Source: Monodelphis domestica (Eukaryota > Chordata > Mammalia > Didelphimorphia > Didelphidae). Taken from it: DNA of 64,000 bases. The translations under genes and the position numbers were made by a program. The notes under the pieces were generated by a model. That model saw only the letters and a program-made list of their open reading frames with translations. It made no database searches and was not told where the DNA came from. Where the stretch lies: positions 106,900,043 to 106,964,042 of the forward strand of contig NC_077228.1 of the NCBI RefSeq assembly GCF_027887165.1, read 5' to 3'. Each line of letters opens with the position of its first letter. Position 1 is the first letter of the stretch. Shown in pieces: positions 1-28,000 of this stretch.

Positions 1-856
1 ATATATTCAAAAGGTTCTTGGTCTTCTTCATTTTCTCAAACATTATTGAATATAGTGATGCTTTGTGATTCGTGTCTTGCATTGACACTTGCTTAGTGAT
101 CTCTATATTCCCCAAGTCTTTTGCAAGCTCTTTAACTTGGACTTAACTTGTGATTTGGCTGTCTTCGGGAGATGTTTTTAAAACAGATTTTGTTGCTCCT
201 GTATCGATAAAGAGCTGGGTAGATCTCATTACCCACTTTTATCATGACCCTTGGTTCTGTGTTCTCATTTTGTTGGCACACTTGGACCATAGGTGCCTCT
301 ATTTCTATTTTGTTCAAATCCCAGTTTTGTTCTTCATCTACAAACTTTTCTTGTTGCTCTGAACATTCATTTTGCAATTCATCATCAGTTTGCAATAGAA
401 TTGCATTATCACGGAGACGTAAGGATGGCATAACAATATTTGTGTTTGCTTTTTCTTGTGCACTTACTATTAGTTGGAATTCTTCTGCATAAGGATTTAA
501 GGTTGACTTTTCTATTATGTCAATGGTATTTTCTTTTGTAATATTATTCTTGCTTTCAGAGTCATTGTCTCCAGGAAGTCTGCTAATTTGAACATTCTCT
601 GTTATTGCATTTTCCTCCCCATTGGACCCTTCTATTGTTAGCTCATATGCTTCAATTAATTCATTTGCAATTTGTGTATTACAGACTGTTGCCAGTTCAG
701 TTTCTTCCTCTTTCTTTGTAGCTTTTTCTACTGTTCCAAAATTTTTCTCTTTAATCTCTGTTACGTCATTATCTAATTGGATTTCTTCTTCTATCTGTTC
801 CTTAGTTTTATTTTGTGCTTTTGGAACACCAAGTTCTATTTGCATGCAGTCTCCTT
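1..856 (-). pseudogene. Retroviral protease-region pseudogene, frameshifted at the active site
   Basis: A 237-aa open stretch (845-132) follows gag in the same frame after stops at 923-921 and 857-855. Most of it is a long acidic, Glu/Asn-rich region with no domain I recognise. Its end resembles the start of a retroviral aspartic protease: a PRVMIKVG strand just before the expected active site. The catalytic DTGA codons are present at 205-194 but in a different frame, so a small insertion or deletion just before them breaks the enzyme; further on, that frame meets a stop. The retroviral protease would mature Gag and Pol; this copy cannot. Downstream pol would lie before position 1. Confidence 0.65.
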
Positions 857-923
857 ACTTTTCATTTTTCCTTTTTCCTTTCCCATTTTTCCTTTTTGAT
901 GTTACCCCATGTACCTGGCTTCA

Positions 924-2421
924 TAACTGACTTTGTTTTGTAGCGCCTGAGACTACTTGCGAATAACGTGGTTTCGCTCCTTGTTGGATGTACCTCTCCA
1001 TGGTTTCTAAATTTGGTGCTTGCAATGATATTTTGCAATTACAATCACAACATTTTGCATTTGTTTGTGTATTATTGCTGCTATACTTTGCATTGCTTTT
1101 CCAAGATCTCGGTTTGTTATTAGCTTGGAATAATTGTGCCTTTAAATAACAGTCTCAAACCATGTGACCTATTTTTCCACAGAGGAAACATCTGGGTAAA
1201 TTTCTCCTTTGATTGCTTTGAGTGTAATTTCTTGTGGGTTTGTACGATATTTCTTCAATTTCTTTACATTTACTTGTGCCATTTGCCTCCTTGAGCTTGG
1301 CTTTAAGCTCTTTTATTATTTCATCCTTTTCCTCTAGCATTTCTTTATGACCTGAAAATATGTAAGTTGCAGTTTTTCTTAAATCTTCCAGACTCAGTGT
1401 TTCCCAATCTGGGCATTGAAGTTTAAAATATGATCTAATAGGTGTGTTACTGCCTTTCACAAATTGTCTCCTTATGTGTTGGAGATTTTGTTCAGTTAAA
1501 TTTTCAAATCCAAGCACATCCTCTGCTACTTCAATAACTCTATCTAGGAACTTTGATGGATGCTCCCCACTTTCCTGTCTCAATCTCTCAAATTTTCCCC
1601 AAGTATCTGGTCTTTTTGAAAAACTTTTCATTGCCTCTAATAAATCTTCTCTGGCCTTTCTTAGGTAATGTAGATTTTCGTTATTAGATAACTCTAAGTC
1701 TGTTCCTTCCTCTGGCCATGATGTTAAATTGGGATTTTTTCTAGTTTCGTCAAGGAATTGTTGTTTTTCCCTTTTTGAAAATAATTCTGAGAGAAGAATT
1801 TCAGTGTCCTGGAAATCTGGATCATAAAGCCTAATTGCTCTTTTAAATTCTTTTAAACATCTCATTGGTTCTGAAAACCAGGAAGGCATCCGTCTTTTCA
1901 GACTTTCAAGGTCAGCTGTTGTAAATGGTTTATGTGTTTTAATATGAATTATGCCGCTATCTGGTTGTAGGCTTGTTTGATCTCTTAGTGGCAATATTGG
2001 TATTCCCCCTTCAGCCCCATCTATATTTTCTTGCTGAACTACATTGTTATTTTTAGGTATGTCTTATTGTGTGTTAATACCTTTGCCACATTGTATCTCT
2101 TCACTCAGTTGCTTCATCATTTCCTTTAGTTGCATCATCTCCTCTTTTATGGCTAAAATCATCACAGCCATTTCATTATCTTTTGCTTTTTTCCCAAAAA
2201 TTAGATACACACCTTTTTTTAGGGCATAGTATAATTTGGTTACTATGAATAATGCTCCAGCATATGTGGGAATGAATGAAATCAAGCAATACATACTTAT
2301 ATTCAGCCATTGCAAACTTATATAGATGCTAAGCAGAAAATAAATATAATCCGGAATCATGACAAAAAAATAAGTTGTAAAACATATACAAGAAATATGC
2401 AATCCAGGCTAGATAACCCAT
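924..2421 (-). pseudogene. Retroviral gag-like pseudogene with hydrophobic N-terminus, capsid region and zinc knuckle
   Basis: Two open stretches, 2402-2064 (112 aa) and 1994-1155 (279 aa), lie in the same frame and are split by a TAA at 2066-2064. The first is rich in hydrophobic residues over about its first 65 positions, then basic, then a Met/Glu-rich likely coiled coil. The second resembles a capsid: a PSKFLDRV segment in the position of the major homology region, a charged coiled coil (EEKDEIIKELKAKL), and a terminal Cys-x2-Cys-x4-His knuckle whose last Cys lies beyond a TGA at 1157-1155. The frame stays open after it to a TGA at 923-921. A better start context (gccATGG, Met-Gly) lies at 2421 in a neighbouring frame, just before a T-run where the frame may have slipped. 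Retroviral Gag builds the particle core; this copy is broken. Confidence 0.7.
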
Positions 2422-4135
2422 GGCAAGTAATAGTTTCTTTGCCGTCTTGTATCTTGAAAAGCCTCTTGCAACAGAAAAAAAATTTTAAGTCTGGCCCTTT
2501 AAGAGTTGCCTCCTCCCTTCAGGAGGAGTGGTTTCTTTTGGGTGTGGTATTACTAGGCAGATTAGTTGCACTCAGCACTGCTCTCAAAATGTTACTTTTC
2601 ATAGTCACACAGGCTTTTGAAATGTATGCAGGCCCAACTTCTCTGAAACCTCCAGTTGCTTCCTTTTCCCAAATTCTTAACAAAAATAGGTTGGAAAACC
2701 TAGCTGGCTCTGCCAAAAACTGTAATATTTTATTGGGAAAGGAAATAGGAAGGTTGGAAAACTGAGGGATAATAAGGGAGGTTTGTATGAGGTAAAGAGG
2801 AGTTAAGAGGAGAGAGGGAACACTGTTTGGTGAAGCAGGGGAGGGAGATGCCTCCTGCTGAGAGGAAACCACAAGAGGTCTGTTTGTCTTTGAATGACTG
2901 AAACTGAAGTTCAGCTCCCTCTATGATCAGTAAAGATAGTCCACTTATCTGACTGCGTATTCAAATAATATAATGTTTAATAACTAGTTGGGATTGGAGT
3001 TTTTTCTTAGTTTCAGACCTGAGGCCAGGCCCCAGAGGCTGGCGGAGAGTTTGTCCCACTCCCGTCTACTCTCGTTGTTCTAATTCAGAATCTTAGCAGT
3101 ATACAGAAAGCAAACAAGAACAATTCTAACCTTTAGAAGCCTGTGTCTTTGGGCTGAACCAAGAAGAGCATGCTACTCCAGACTGGACTGAACAAGCTCC
3201 TCTCTCCTCCAATACCTGGAAGCAAGACCACCCCCACAGGAAGGAAGTGCTAGTCACAAGACCCAACTGCCACTCCCAGTTTGCCCCTTCCCCCACAAAC
3301 TGTCAGTCTTGTTTCCTTTCCACACTAGACAAGATAGTCTCACATCATGAAAGAGACGCATCTGTTTCAAAACGGAAGTCCAAAAGAGACCCAAAAGCCT
3401 TTCCAATCAGGTTAAATACTTCATCTCGATTCAGAGCGAAATGAGCAGAACCAGGAAAACATTGTACACAGAAACTGATACATTGTGGTACAATCGAAGG
3501 TGATGAACTTCTCCATTAGTGCCAATGCAATGTCCCTGAACAATCTGCAGGGATCTAAAAAACACTATCCACAAGCAGAGGATAAACTGTGGGAGTAAAA
3601 ACACCGATGAAAAGCAACTGCTTGACTACAGGGGTTGAGGGGATATGACTGAGGAGAGACTCTAAATGAACACTCTAATGCAAATACCAACAACAGGGAA
3701 ATGGGTTCGAGTCAAGAACACATGTGATAACCAGTGGAATCGTGCGTCGGCTATGGGAGAGGGAAAGGTGGTGGGAGGGGGGGTGGGGAGGAAAAGAAAA
3801 TGATCTTTGTTTCCAGTGAATAATGTTTGGAAATGACCAAATAAAATAATGTTTGAAATTAAAAAAAAATACTTCATCTCACTCTCAGCCCAGGTGAGAT
3901 TACAAGGCATTTTGGGGAAGTAGAGCAAGGAATTCTGGGGATTGAAATCCTGGATTCGAGTCTATTTTTATATCTCTCCAGTGGACCCAGAGACAAAAGC
4001 CCCTTTCTAACAGCCTGCAACTTACTTACCAACTCTCAGCCACACACTCCTAACTGTTATCAACTGACAGAGAAATCTTTTTGCTCCATTGCCTCTTAAA
4101 GAGAAAAAGGGAAAATTAGAAAAATTCTCTTAACA
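2422..4135 (-). other. Probable ERV 5' LTR and untranslated leader, interrupted by an L1 fragment
   Basis: This is non-coding sequence upstream of gag on the - strand. It has a TATA-like stretch (ATATAAAAATAG, around 3976-3961 read on -) and an AATAAA about 20 bases before a TGG that could open a primer-binding site (around 2712). Those are the expected parts of an LTR plus leader, but I could not fix the TG/CA ends or match the primer site to a tRNA, and the partner LTR lies outside the window. A 5'-truncated L1 splits it at 3428-3866. Confidence 0.35.
3428..3866 (+). mobile_element. 5'-truncated L1 3' end with 14-bp target duplication
   Basis: The segment ends in ATAATGTTTGAAATT and an A-run. 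It is flanked by AAATACTTCATCTC at 3414-3427 and 3867-3880, a clean target-site duplication. Nearly the same sequence recurs at 60308-60862 and, inverted, at about 52785-52985, so it is a repeat family. The longer copy at 60.3 kb begins with residues typical of an L1 ORF2 C-terminus, which identifies it as an L1 3' end. Confidence 0.85.
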
Positions 4136-4139
4136 TCAG

Positions 4140-4290
4140 GGAGGGGCCAAAGTGGGAAAGGACTGTGGGAGGATCAGAAGGAAGAGAATTTGGAACTCAA
4201 ACCTTTTAAAAAAATAAATGTTAAAATTTTTTTTGCATGTAATAGAATAAAATAAAATGTTAATTTAAAAAATTAAATATCTGCTGTATG
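4140..4290 (+). mobile_element. Non-LTR retrotransposon 3' tail fragment
   Basis: A GGAAGAGAATTTGGAACTCAAA segment followed by AAATGTTAAAA and an A-rich tail resembles the ends at 9780-9910 and 14280-14390. All three look like the same L1/HAL1-like 3' end. The start is not resolvable. Confidence 0.4.
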
Positions 4291-4446
4291 TAAGTCACCA
4301 TACTGGGTGCTGGGAATACAAAGACAAAAGTAGGAAATTGCTACTATTAAAAAACTTGCATTTTAAGAATGGGGTAAGGGGAAAGAATTATATTTAGGAT
4401 ACAAAGTCTTGTTCCTTCCTCTATCTCTTATTACAAATAAAATTTA

Positions 4447-4642
4447 GGGGGCAGCTGGGTGGCTCAGTGAATTAAGAGCCAAGTCTTCAGATGGGAGGTC
4501 CAAGGTTCAAATCTGGCCTCACACACTTCCTAGCTGTGTGACCCTGGGCAAGTCACTTAACTCCCTTGCCTAACCCTTACCATTCTTCTGCCTTGGAACC
4601 AATACATGGTATTAATTCTAAGACAGAAGGTAGGGGTTTTAA
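4447..4642 (+). mobile_element. Marsupial tRNA-derived SINE (WSINE1/SINE-1_MD type)
   Basis: Opens GGGGGCAGCTGGGTGGCTCA and contains GGTTCAAATCTGGCCTC (RNA polymerase III B box) and GCTGTGTGACCCTGGGCAAG. It ends with GACAGAAGGTAGGGGTTTTAAAA. This is the most abundant repeat in the window. Confidence 0.9.
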
Positions 4643-4984
4643 AAATATATCATTCAATAAATGAATAATAAAATAAAGTTTTATTAATGCCTTTTGTTTT
4701 TTTATATCACCTGAATATCCCAATGTACTTTTCTCATTCCTCCTCTCTTCTTACAGTCTCTTGAAAAATAATTTAAGCAAACCAAAATTTTATCATTTAC
4801 TTGGCTTTTGCTAGAGAGAACTCTAGCAGATGTGAAGGTAATTAAAGTCCTTCCTCACAATTATATCATATCTGAACTCTCCATCTCTTTTCAGGTGGTC
4901 TATAGTATACTGATGCCAATATTATTTCTCCTTCTCCCCCATTGATCTTCACACAAATATTCTCAATCTTGCTTTCTTATCCAG

Positions 4985-5600
4985 TTTCTGGATTTTCTGT
5001 TGTGAATGTATATTTTCTAAAAAATTGAATTTTATGTATAGTTTTTTGTTTTGTTATTACCTACATTTCTTTTGTAACTTTTTCCCCCTCTGCTCTTCCA
5101 CAGAGACATCCCTTGTTGGGGGGTCAGGTGACTTGTCAAGGGTCACACAGCTAGGAAATATCTGAGGCCAGATTTGAGCCCAGGACCTTCCATCTCTAGG
5201 CCCGACTCTCAATTCATTGAGCCACCTAGCTGCCCCCTCTTTTTAACAGTAAAGAAATTCAGCAAAACCAATGACCATATTTTAAAAAATGATGTTATAT
5301 ATAATGTTCCACATTCATTAATACCCTCCTCTGCAGAGGAGGGATATGAAGTATATTTTTATACCTTGAGGCACTGCCTGGTTTTTATAATTTTATAATT
5401 TGGAATCATTCAGCTGTGATTGCTTTGTGATTGTTCTTTCCACTTAACATTGTTGTAATCATTGCTTATTTATATACTTTGCCTCAGCTCACAAGCCTTT
5501 CCATGCTCCTCATTTCTTATATCACAATTTGTGCCATTACATTTATGTAGCACAGTTTGTTTAACCATTCCCCAATTGTAATAACCCTAACTGGCTATTT
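4985..5600 (-). mobile_element. L1-like 3' region, old, with a SINE inside
   Basis: Phrases such as CACAATTTGTGCCATTACAT followed by CAGTTTGTTTAACCATTCCCC match the better preserved - strand L1 copies at 31.6 and 56.9 kb. The copy is degraded and interrupted by the SINE at 5105-5243. Confidence 0.45.
5105..5243 (-). mobile_element. Marsupial tRNA-derived SINE, inverted, truncated
   Basis: Inverted copy of the main family: GGTCACACAGCTAGGAA, GATTTGAGCCCAGGACC and GAGCCACCTAGCTGCCCCC appear in the order expected for the - strand. Confidence 0.85.
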
Positions 5601-6640
5601 CATTCTAACATCTGCCTTTCTTTTCTGAAGCCTCATGTTCATTCTGCAGCAGTGATTTAAAACACTTCTGTGTCTATACAGTCTTTAGTTTTTTGCTTGG
5701 ACTTTTACAAGCCCTAATAGAGCTTTCCTGCAAAGTTCAACTTAATTCCCACCTCCTACATGTGGCATTTTCTGAAATACACTCCAGCTGCTCAGTGCCT
5801 CATCTCCCAAATCAGTCTTATTTTGTATTTATATTATTTTTTATATATTTCATATGCAGTTGTATGTTTACATATTGTCTCTCCTAATAAAATAAAAGCT
5901 TCTTTAGATTGGAGACTTTTTTTTTGTCTTTTTTATCCCCGTTGCCTAGCATATTACTTGGTGCATAGTATGTGCTTCTTGACAAATGATACTACAAGAA
6001 TCAATCAATCAGCTTGCTTCCAAGCAAGCAAGTGCATATCATATTTGAGAAGTATGGAGGATGATTTGTCCCCTTTTTATTTGTACTATATCTATTTTTA
6101 GTATAATCCCTGATTGCCAACCACTTGGACTCCTAATAGATCTCATTTCCACTGTCTTATTCTTCCAGTTCTTTTTATCTTAGTTAATTTAACATCCTTT
6201 ATGTATGTAGCTGATTATGTCAATCCTCTCTTTAGAATCCTTTAATTGCCTATCATAAAAGGTCAGGGTATTTAATTTTTAGAAGACTTCATGGACTGGC
6301 ACAATTCTATACTTATTCTTATCTCATACTACTGCCCCTTCACATATATATCCTATACATATATATATGTATATATATATCCTATATGTTGTGCTTTATT
6401 GTCACTAAGCTTGCCTTTGCTTGTGCTGTTTCCTATTCCTGGAATTCCCTTTCCTTTATTCAGGCTTTAAAAATTCAGCAAGATAACTATGTCATCTGTA
6501 AAACATTCTCTGATTTTCTCCACTCTGTGTTGCTTTTCTTCCTTCTCTCTCCCAACTTGGCATTATGTATTTCTCCTAGCATTCAGTACTATTCTTCCAA
6601 TTAGTACATACTAACTAAACATTTGTTGAATACATTTGAC
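5600..6640 (+). mobile_element. L2-type LINE 3' ends (two degraded stretches)
   Basis: Both 5600-6000 and 6110-6640 show the L2 3' pattern: pyrimidine-rich stretches with CTGGAATTCCCTTTCCTTT, then a stretch of the 'activity of gene-poor A/T' type ending in CATTTGTTGAATACATTTGA or GGTGCATAGTATGTGCTTCTTGA. A short AT-rich simple repeat sits at about 6340-6385. Confidence 0.5.
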
Positions 6641-7050
6641 TTGAATTCCATAAAATGTTTAATAAAAATTAAGTAAATAACCTGCTGTTTAACAGTTAAA
6701 TGTAACATAGATTTTGAAGTGTTATATACCATATTTTTTTCCACTACTCCCTTGCTTAACAAAAGTTCTGGTTTTTAGAACTCATAAAGTTGGTTATAAA
6801 GATTTAGTAAATGTAATTATTGAGACTTTGTATATCTTGAATAGAATTGCATATTTGTTAATTTCCCTAATGGAATACAGGGAATTACAAAGTAGAAGGC
6901 AGTTAATTCCCTTGAAAAGCATATATATTCTAACTAGAGACTGAAAAAGACATAAGAAAGTTTTATGAAAACTTCTGAGTCTAATATGTGTAGGCAAAGT
7001 AACTTAAGTACTTTGGGGTTCTATTTTTCAATTGTTGACTTAACTGCTGA

Positions 7051-24275
<17,225 letters not shown>

Positions 24276-26140
24276 AAGTGGTGACAAGATTATTTTTTTT
24301 AAAAAACTCACCAAAAAACTGGATTTTGTTTCATCTATTATAACATGTGCCTGAGGTTACTATTTCTCTAGGCCAAGATTTGCCCCAATCAGAAGCATAC
24401 CTCAGAAGTACCTATACTTGTTTGGGCCTCCTGTGGGTCAAATTAAAGAGAAGGCCTTTGGGTAGCCATCCTGTCTATTATTGTTTAGCTTTGAGATAAA
24501 GTTTCTTGTCTCACCCCATTCCCTTTTTTCCCCATCCTCTCCTTCCCCTACTTTTTAAAAAAAAAGTGGGCAATAGAGAGAAAGTAGAAATGAGTTAGGT
24601 TGGGGGGACAGAAAGGAGCTTAGAGGTTTAAAGTGTACATTTGTTAATTCTGGCTTTTTTCTTTGGATCGTCTTTGTTGTGTGTATGAATAGATATATAT
24701 GAAAGGTTATCGGAGTTTTCAAAAGATATGAAGATAGCTGCTACTACTCTTAAGGACCAAATTTCATTTCTGCCACTGTATTTAAATTGTTAACATAGCT
24801 TTAGAGAAGGCTAAGCAGCTACAGGGAGCAAACCAGAATAACATGGACAGTTTTTTCAGCTCCACATTTTGGTGCTTCTGTTACTCTGAAGGCTTCTAAC
24901 AAGCAACGACTTATTTATTACTACTGTAATTTTAAAAGCTTTTTTTTTTTTGCTTGAAAGTGCCTCGGTGGTCTCAAGAACTACTGTTAATGGGATCCCC
25001 TGGTTTCTTCACAAGAAGTGACATGATTTGAAGAATCCTCTTGTTAGCATGAAAATTTCTGCACCTCCTGTCCCCCCCATTTCTCCTGCCCCACCCCGCT
25101 CCCCCCATTTCTCCTACCCCAATACTTTTCCACCACCACTGGCATTGAGTCACCAGGAGTTGTGTGAAAGGTTATGATTTGTTTGTTTCTTTTTTAAATC
25201 TCTGATGCTGCAGTTCCAGCAAATTCTCCTGCCCAAAAATTCTCTGTCCGTGACCACCTAGAAAGAAAAGCTGAATCAGCTGCTGATTTTCATATGTGAA
25301 CTATAGCAATACACTGAACCCACTGTAACAGGGATATTGAGATGCTTTGGAGGTGTATTGTGTACCTTCCATTTTTGTAGATGATTTTCTTTACTACTTC
25401 TGAATTGACTTTTTTTGTTCTTGACAGTCCTTTTTACATCCCCACAAGGGTTTTAGACTTGTCCTAGAATTAGCCTATTCAGGCTTGTGTTCTCAGAAGA
25501 GGATATATTGCATTGTAAATATTTGTGTTCATATGGTATTTTGAAGAAAGAGGAAAAAAAATACTTGTCCATTTTTATAATTCATTATAGGTGGTATCTT
25601 GGTTCCCTTAGGGAAAATTGACCCACCTGTCATATTGGCTCCTAAGGAACTGCTGTTGTAGGCGGCTCATCAAAAGGAGAACTTCATGTAATCTCATGGA
25701 AGGGTGGAGAATGCCACAGGACTACCCATCTGGCCTTGATGAGGTCTGAATGGTTATTCACAAACAAAAGTAACTTGAGAAATTTATATATTTTTAAAAA
25801 ATTAGACACACTCCCCATTCTTCCCTCTGTAATTGAAAGTATTTGTTGTATGAGGACCCCTCCCCAAGGCCAAGCATGGAATGTTCTGGTTCTATTACCA
25901 ATTGCCTCCTCCTCCTTCCTCTTCCCATTTCACTCTTGAGATCTGTACGGAGATCTCTAATCCCTTTTGTAAATAACTATTTTATTTTCATTTTTTATGA
26001 TTTTGTTTGTATCCTATTTAAAAGCACTTGTAATTATTAATCTGTGTCTGAATCATTCATGTTCAGCATCATTTGAACCATTAGTCATTACGGAGAAAGA
26101 CATTTGTGTTTTAAATAAAACTGGTGTAGGAAATTCTTGG
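24276..26140 (+). other. ZC3H11A: ZC3H11A 3'UTR
   Basis: About 1.9 kb after the stop with no recognisable transposon, unlike the flanking DNA. It ends soon after a canonical polyadenylation signal. U-rich runs and C-rich tracts (25070-25130) are present. The exact cleavage site is not visible. Confidence 0.75.
26114..26119 (+). terminator. ZC3H11A polyadenylation signal AATAAA
   Basis: AATAAA is followed by a GT-rich element (GGCAGTGTGACTTGT) within 40 bases, and recognisable repeats resume 400 bases later. Confidence 0.7.
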
Positions 26141-26524
26141 CAGTGTGACTTGTATATAGCTTGTTAATATCACATCAATGCCTCTGATATGGCAGAGGCC
26201 CCAGACAAATGACTGTTCCTCTTCTATAGCTATAAATGCCTTTGTCATTCACTTTTTGATTTGTTCTCTAAAATCTTTAATGATTACATGTAAGCAAATA
26301 ACCAAATGTATTCAAAGTGTAACCATAATTTAGCCGCATTATTTAAAGGAACTTGTGGATCATTATATGCATATCACCTGTTTTTCTGTAATATATGTAA
26401 GAAATGGTCATTAGGATGAATACAGGTGTGCTGCACTTTTAGAAAACATAATTTTAAAAGCAGCTATATAAGGAAGTCATTATACAGGATGATTATTAAC
26501 TGTGTAATTCCCTAGGAGTTCGTA

Positions 26525-26700
26525 ACTGGCATTTATATAGTATCTTAAAGTGGGCAAAGCACTTCACAAATACCTCATTTTATCTTCACAACAACCCTGG
26601 AAAGTAGTGGCTATTACCATTTTACAGATAAGGAAACTGGGGCACGTAGGTTGAATGACTTCTGTAAGGTTATATGACTAGTAAGAATTAATATACTTTT
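26525..26700 (+). mobile_element. MIR/CORE-SINE copy
   Basis: GGCAAAGCACTTCACAAATA, CATTTTACAGATAAGGAAAC and GGTTGAATGACTTCTGTAAG. Confidence 0.75.
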
Positions 26701-26754
26701 AGTGGCTAGGCTGATAACTGTAACTTCTGAGAAAATCTGCCCATATCCATATAT

Positions 26755-27100
26755 CTAAATCCTAGCCAATTTTAAAGGTCTAATTCAAATGCCACTTCAA
26801 GTCTTCAGGACACCTTTAGCCTAAAGTAACCTTAAAATTGCTTCATTACTTTGTTTTCCCCTCAATTATTGGATTTATTACATATTGCTTTATATTACAA
26901 TTATGTATATATAACTTTTCTAATATGTAGAGCTGTCAGAGACCATAAGAGTTCATTTAGTTCAACCCCCACATTTTAAAGTTGGCAAAAGCTCCTTGAA
27001 AGAAAAGATTGTGTTACCTTTGTATTCACTATAGCACCTAACACAGTGACTTGTATGAAGTAGGTGTTTTGTCAATATTTTTTGAATGAATGACTAGATC
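26755..27100 (+). mobile_element. L2 3' end, with a MIR3-like piece inside
   Basis: TCAAATGCCACTTCAAGTC and, after an insert at about 26925-26990, CTCCTTGAAAGAAAAGATTG, GTATGAAGTAGGTG: the L2 3' terminus. Confidence 0.6.
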
Positions 27101-28000
27101 TTTAAGATCCACCTGAGCTTTAAATTTCTGCAAGAGAGCAAAACTAATAAGGCTGCGTTTAAGTTCCTCTTGACATATTAGCTATGTGATCTTGACCAAG
27201 TCAACTTTTTGTGTTGTCAAGCAACTGGCTAAAAGTTGTAGAACAGTTGCTGATCTTCTTTAGTAGAGAGGGAGTTTCTTTGTGGGCATTTCCCTACACC
27301 AGTGAAATAACAAATCTGGACCTATTAGCACAAGCTAATCATAGGGCTACATTTAGCAGATAGGAGAATGTGAAGCATTCTGATCCACATTGATATTTCT
27401 CAAATGCTAGTTTCTCAACTTCTTTTGCACAATAGGACTTTATAATCATCTAATTTTTTTAAACTTTTATATATGTATCCTATTAGAAGATAAGCCTTTG
27501 AAGGGGAAGTTCTGTGTTAAGTACTCAACCTTCATGATACCCTAGTAATATATGGAGGATCTGTAGTAGATGCTTTTTTAGTTCAGCGAATTTAAATTCA
27601 AGGCAAAGGGAACCTTATCCTCTACAAGAGAACTTAAGCAGAACCATGGTAAGAATTTGTTGTTTTTTGCTTCACTGATGAAAACCTTAAGCTCCCTTTT
27701 TCTTTAGCTTGAATATGTATCTGTAGTAGATATTACTATATATACAAGATGTATGTATATATACACATATATTTCACTTGAAAGATAATATATCAAAGTC
27801 CAGATTTATGAAACATTAAATGGAAGAAGGCAATTATTTGCTTTCAAGGAGTATACACCATAGCATCCTTTTAAATAACCAGGGCCCATTTGCATTAAAA
27901 ATGACTTAATGAAGATACTGTCTACTCAAGTTAGCTACTATATAACAGGATATAATAGCGACTAATCTGGGTGAAGGGGTGTTCAGATTGGTATACCTCA
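27100..28000. other. Intergenic stretch, nothing recognised
   Basis: AT-rich sequence with a short TA/TG-rich patch near 27730-27780 and a possible old MIR near 27180-27320. No open frame or motif I can defend. Confidence 0.5.

Larger units (their letters stand above)
1..4135 (-). mobile_element. Endogenous retrovirus, class I/gamma-like, 5' half (leader, gag, pro), cut by the window start
   Basis: Read on the - strand, this stretch runs from an LTR/leader-like region (about 4135 to 2422) through a gag-like frame (2421 to about 924) into the start of a protease region (from 845 down) and leaves the window before pol. A capsid-like domain, a CCHC zinc knuckle and a DTGA protease motif occur in the right order. 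Gag and pro share one reading frame separated by stop codons, which is the gammaretrovirus-type arrangement. The element is antisense to ZC3H11A, whose upstream exons lie off the window, so it is inferred to be intronic. Stops, a frameshift and an L1 insertion show that it is inactive. The outer LTR boundary is an estimate. Confidence 0.75.

Noticed and set aside
4447..4642. tRNA gene (B-box motif GGTTCAAATC)
   Set aside because: No cloverleaf; the motif belongs to the tRNA-derived SINE head and recurs in every copy.
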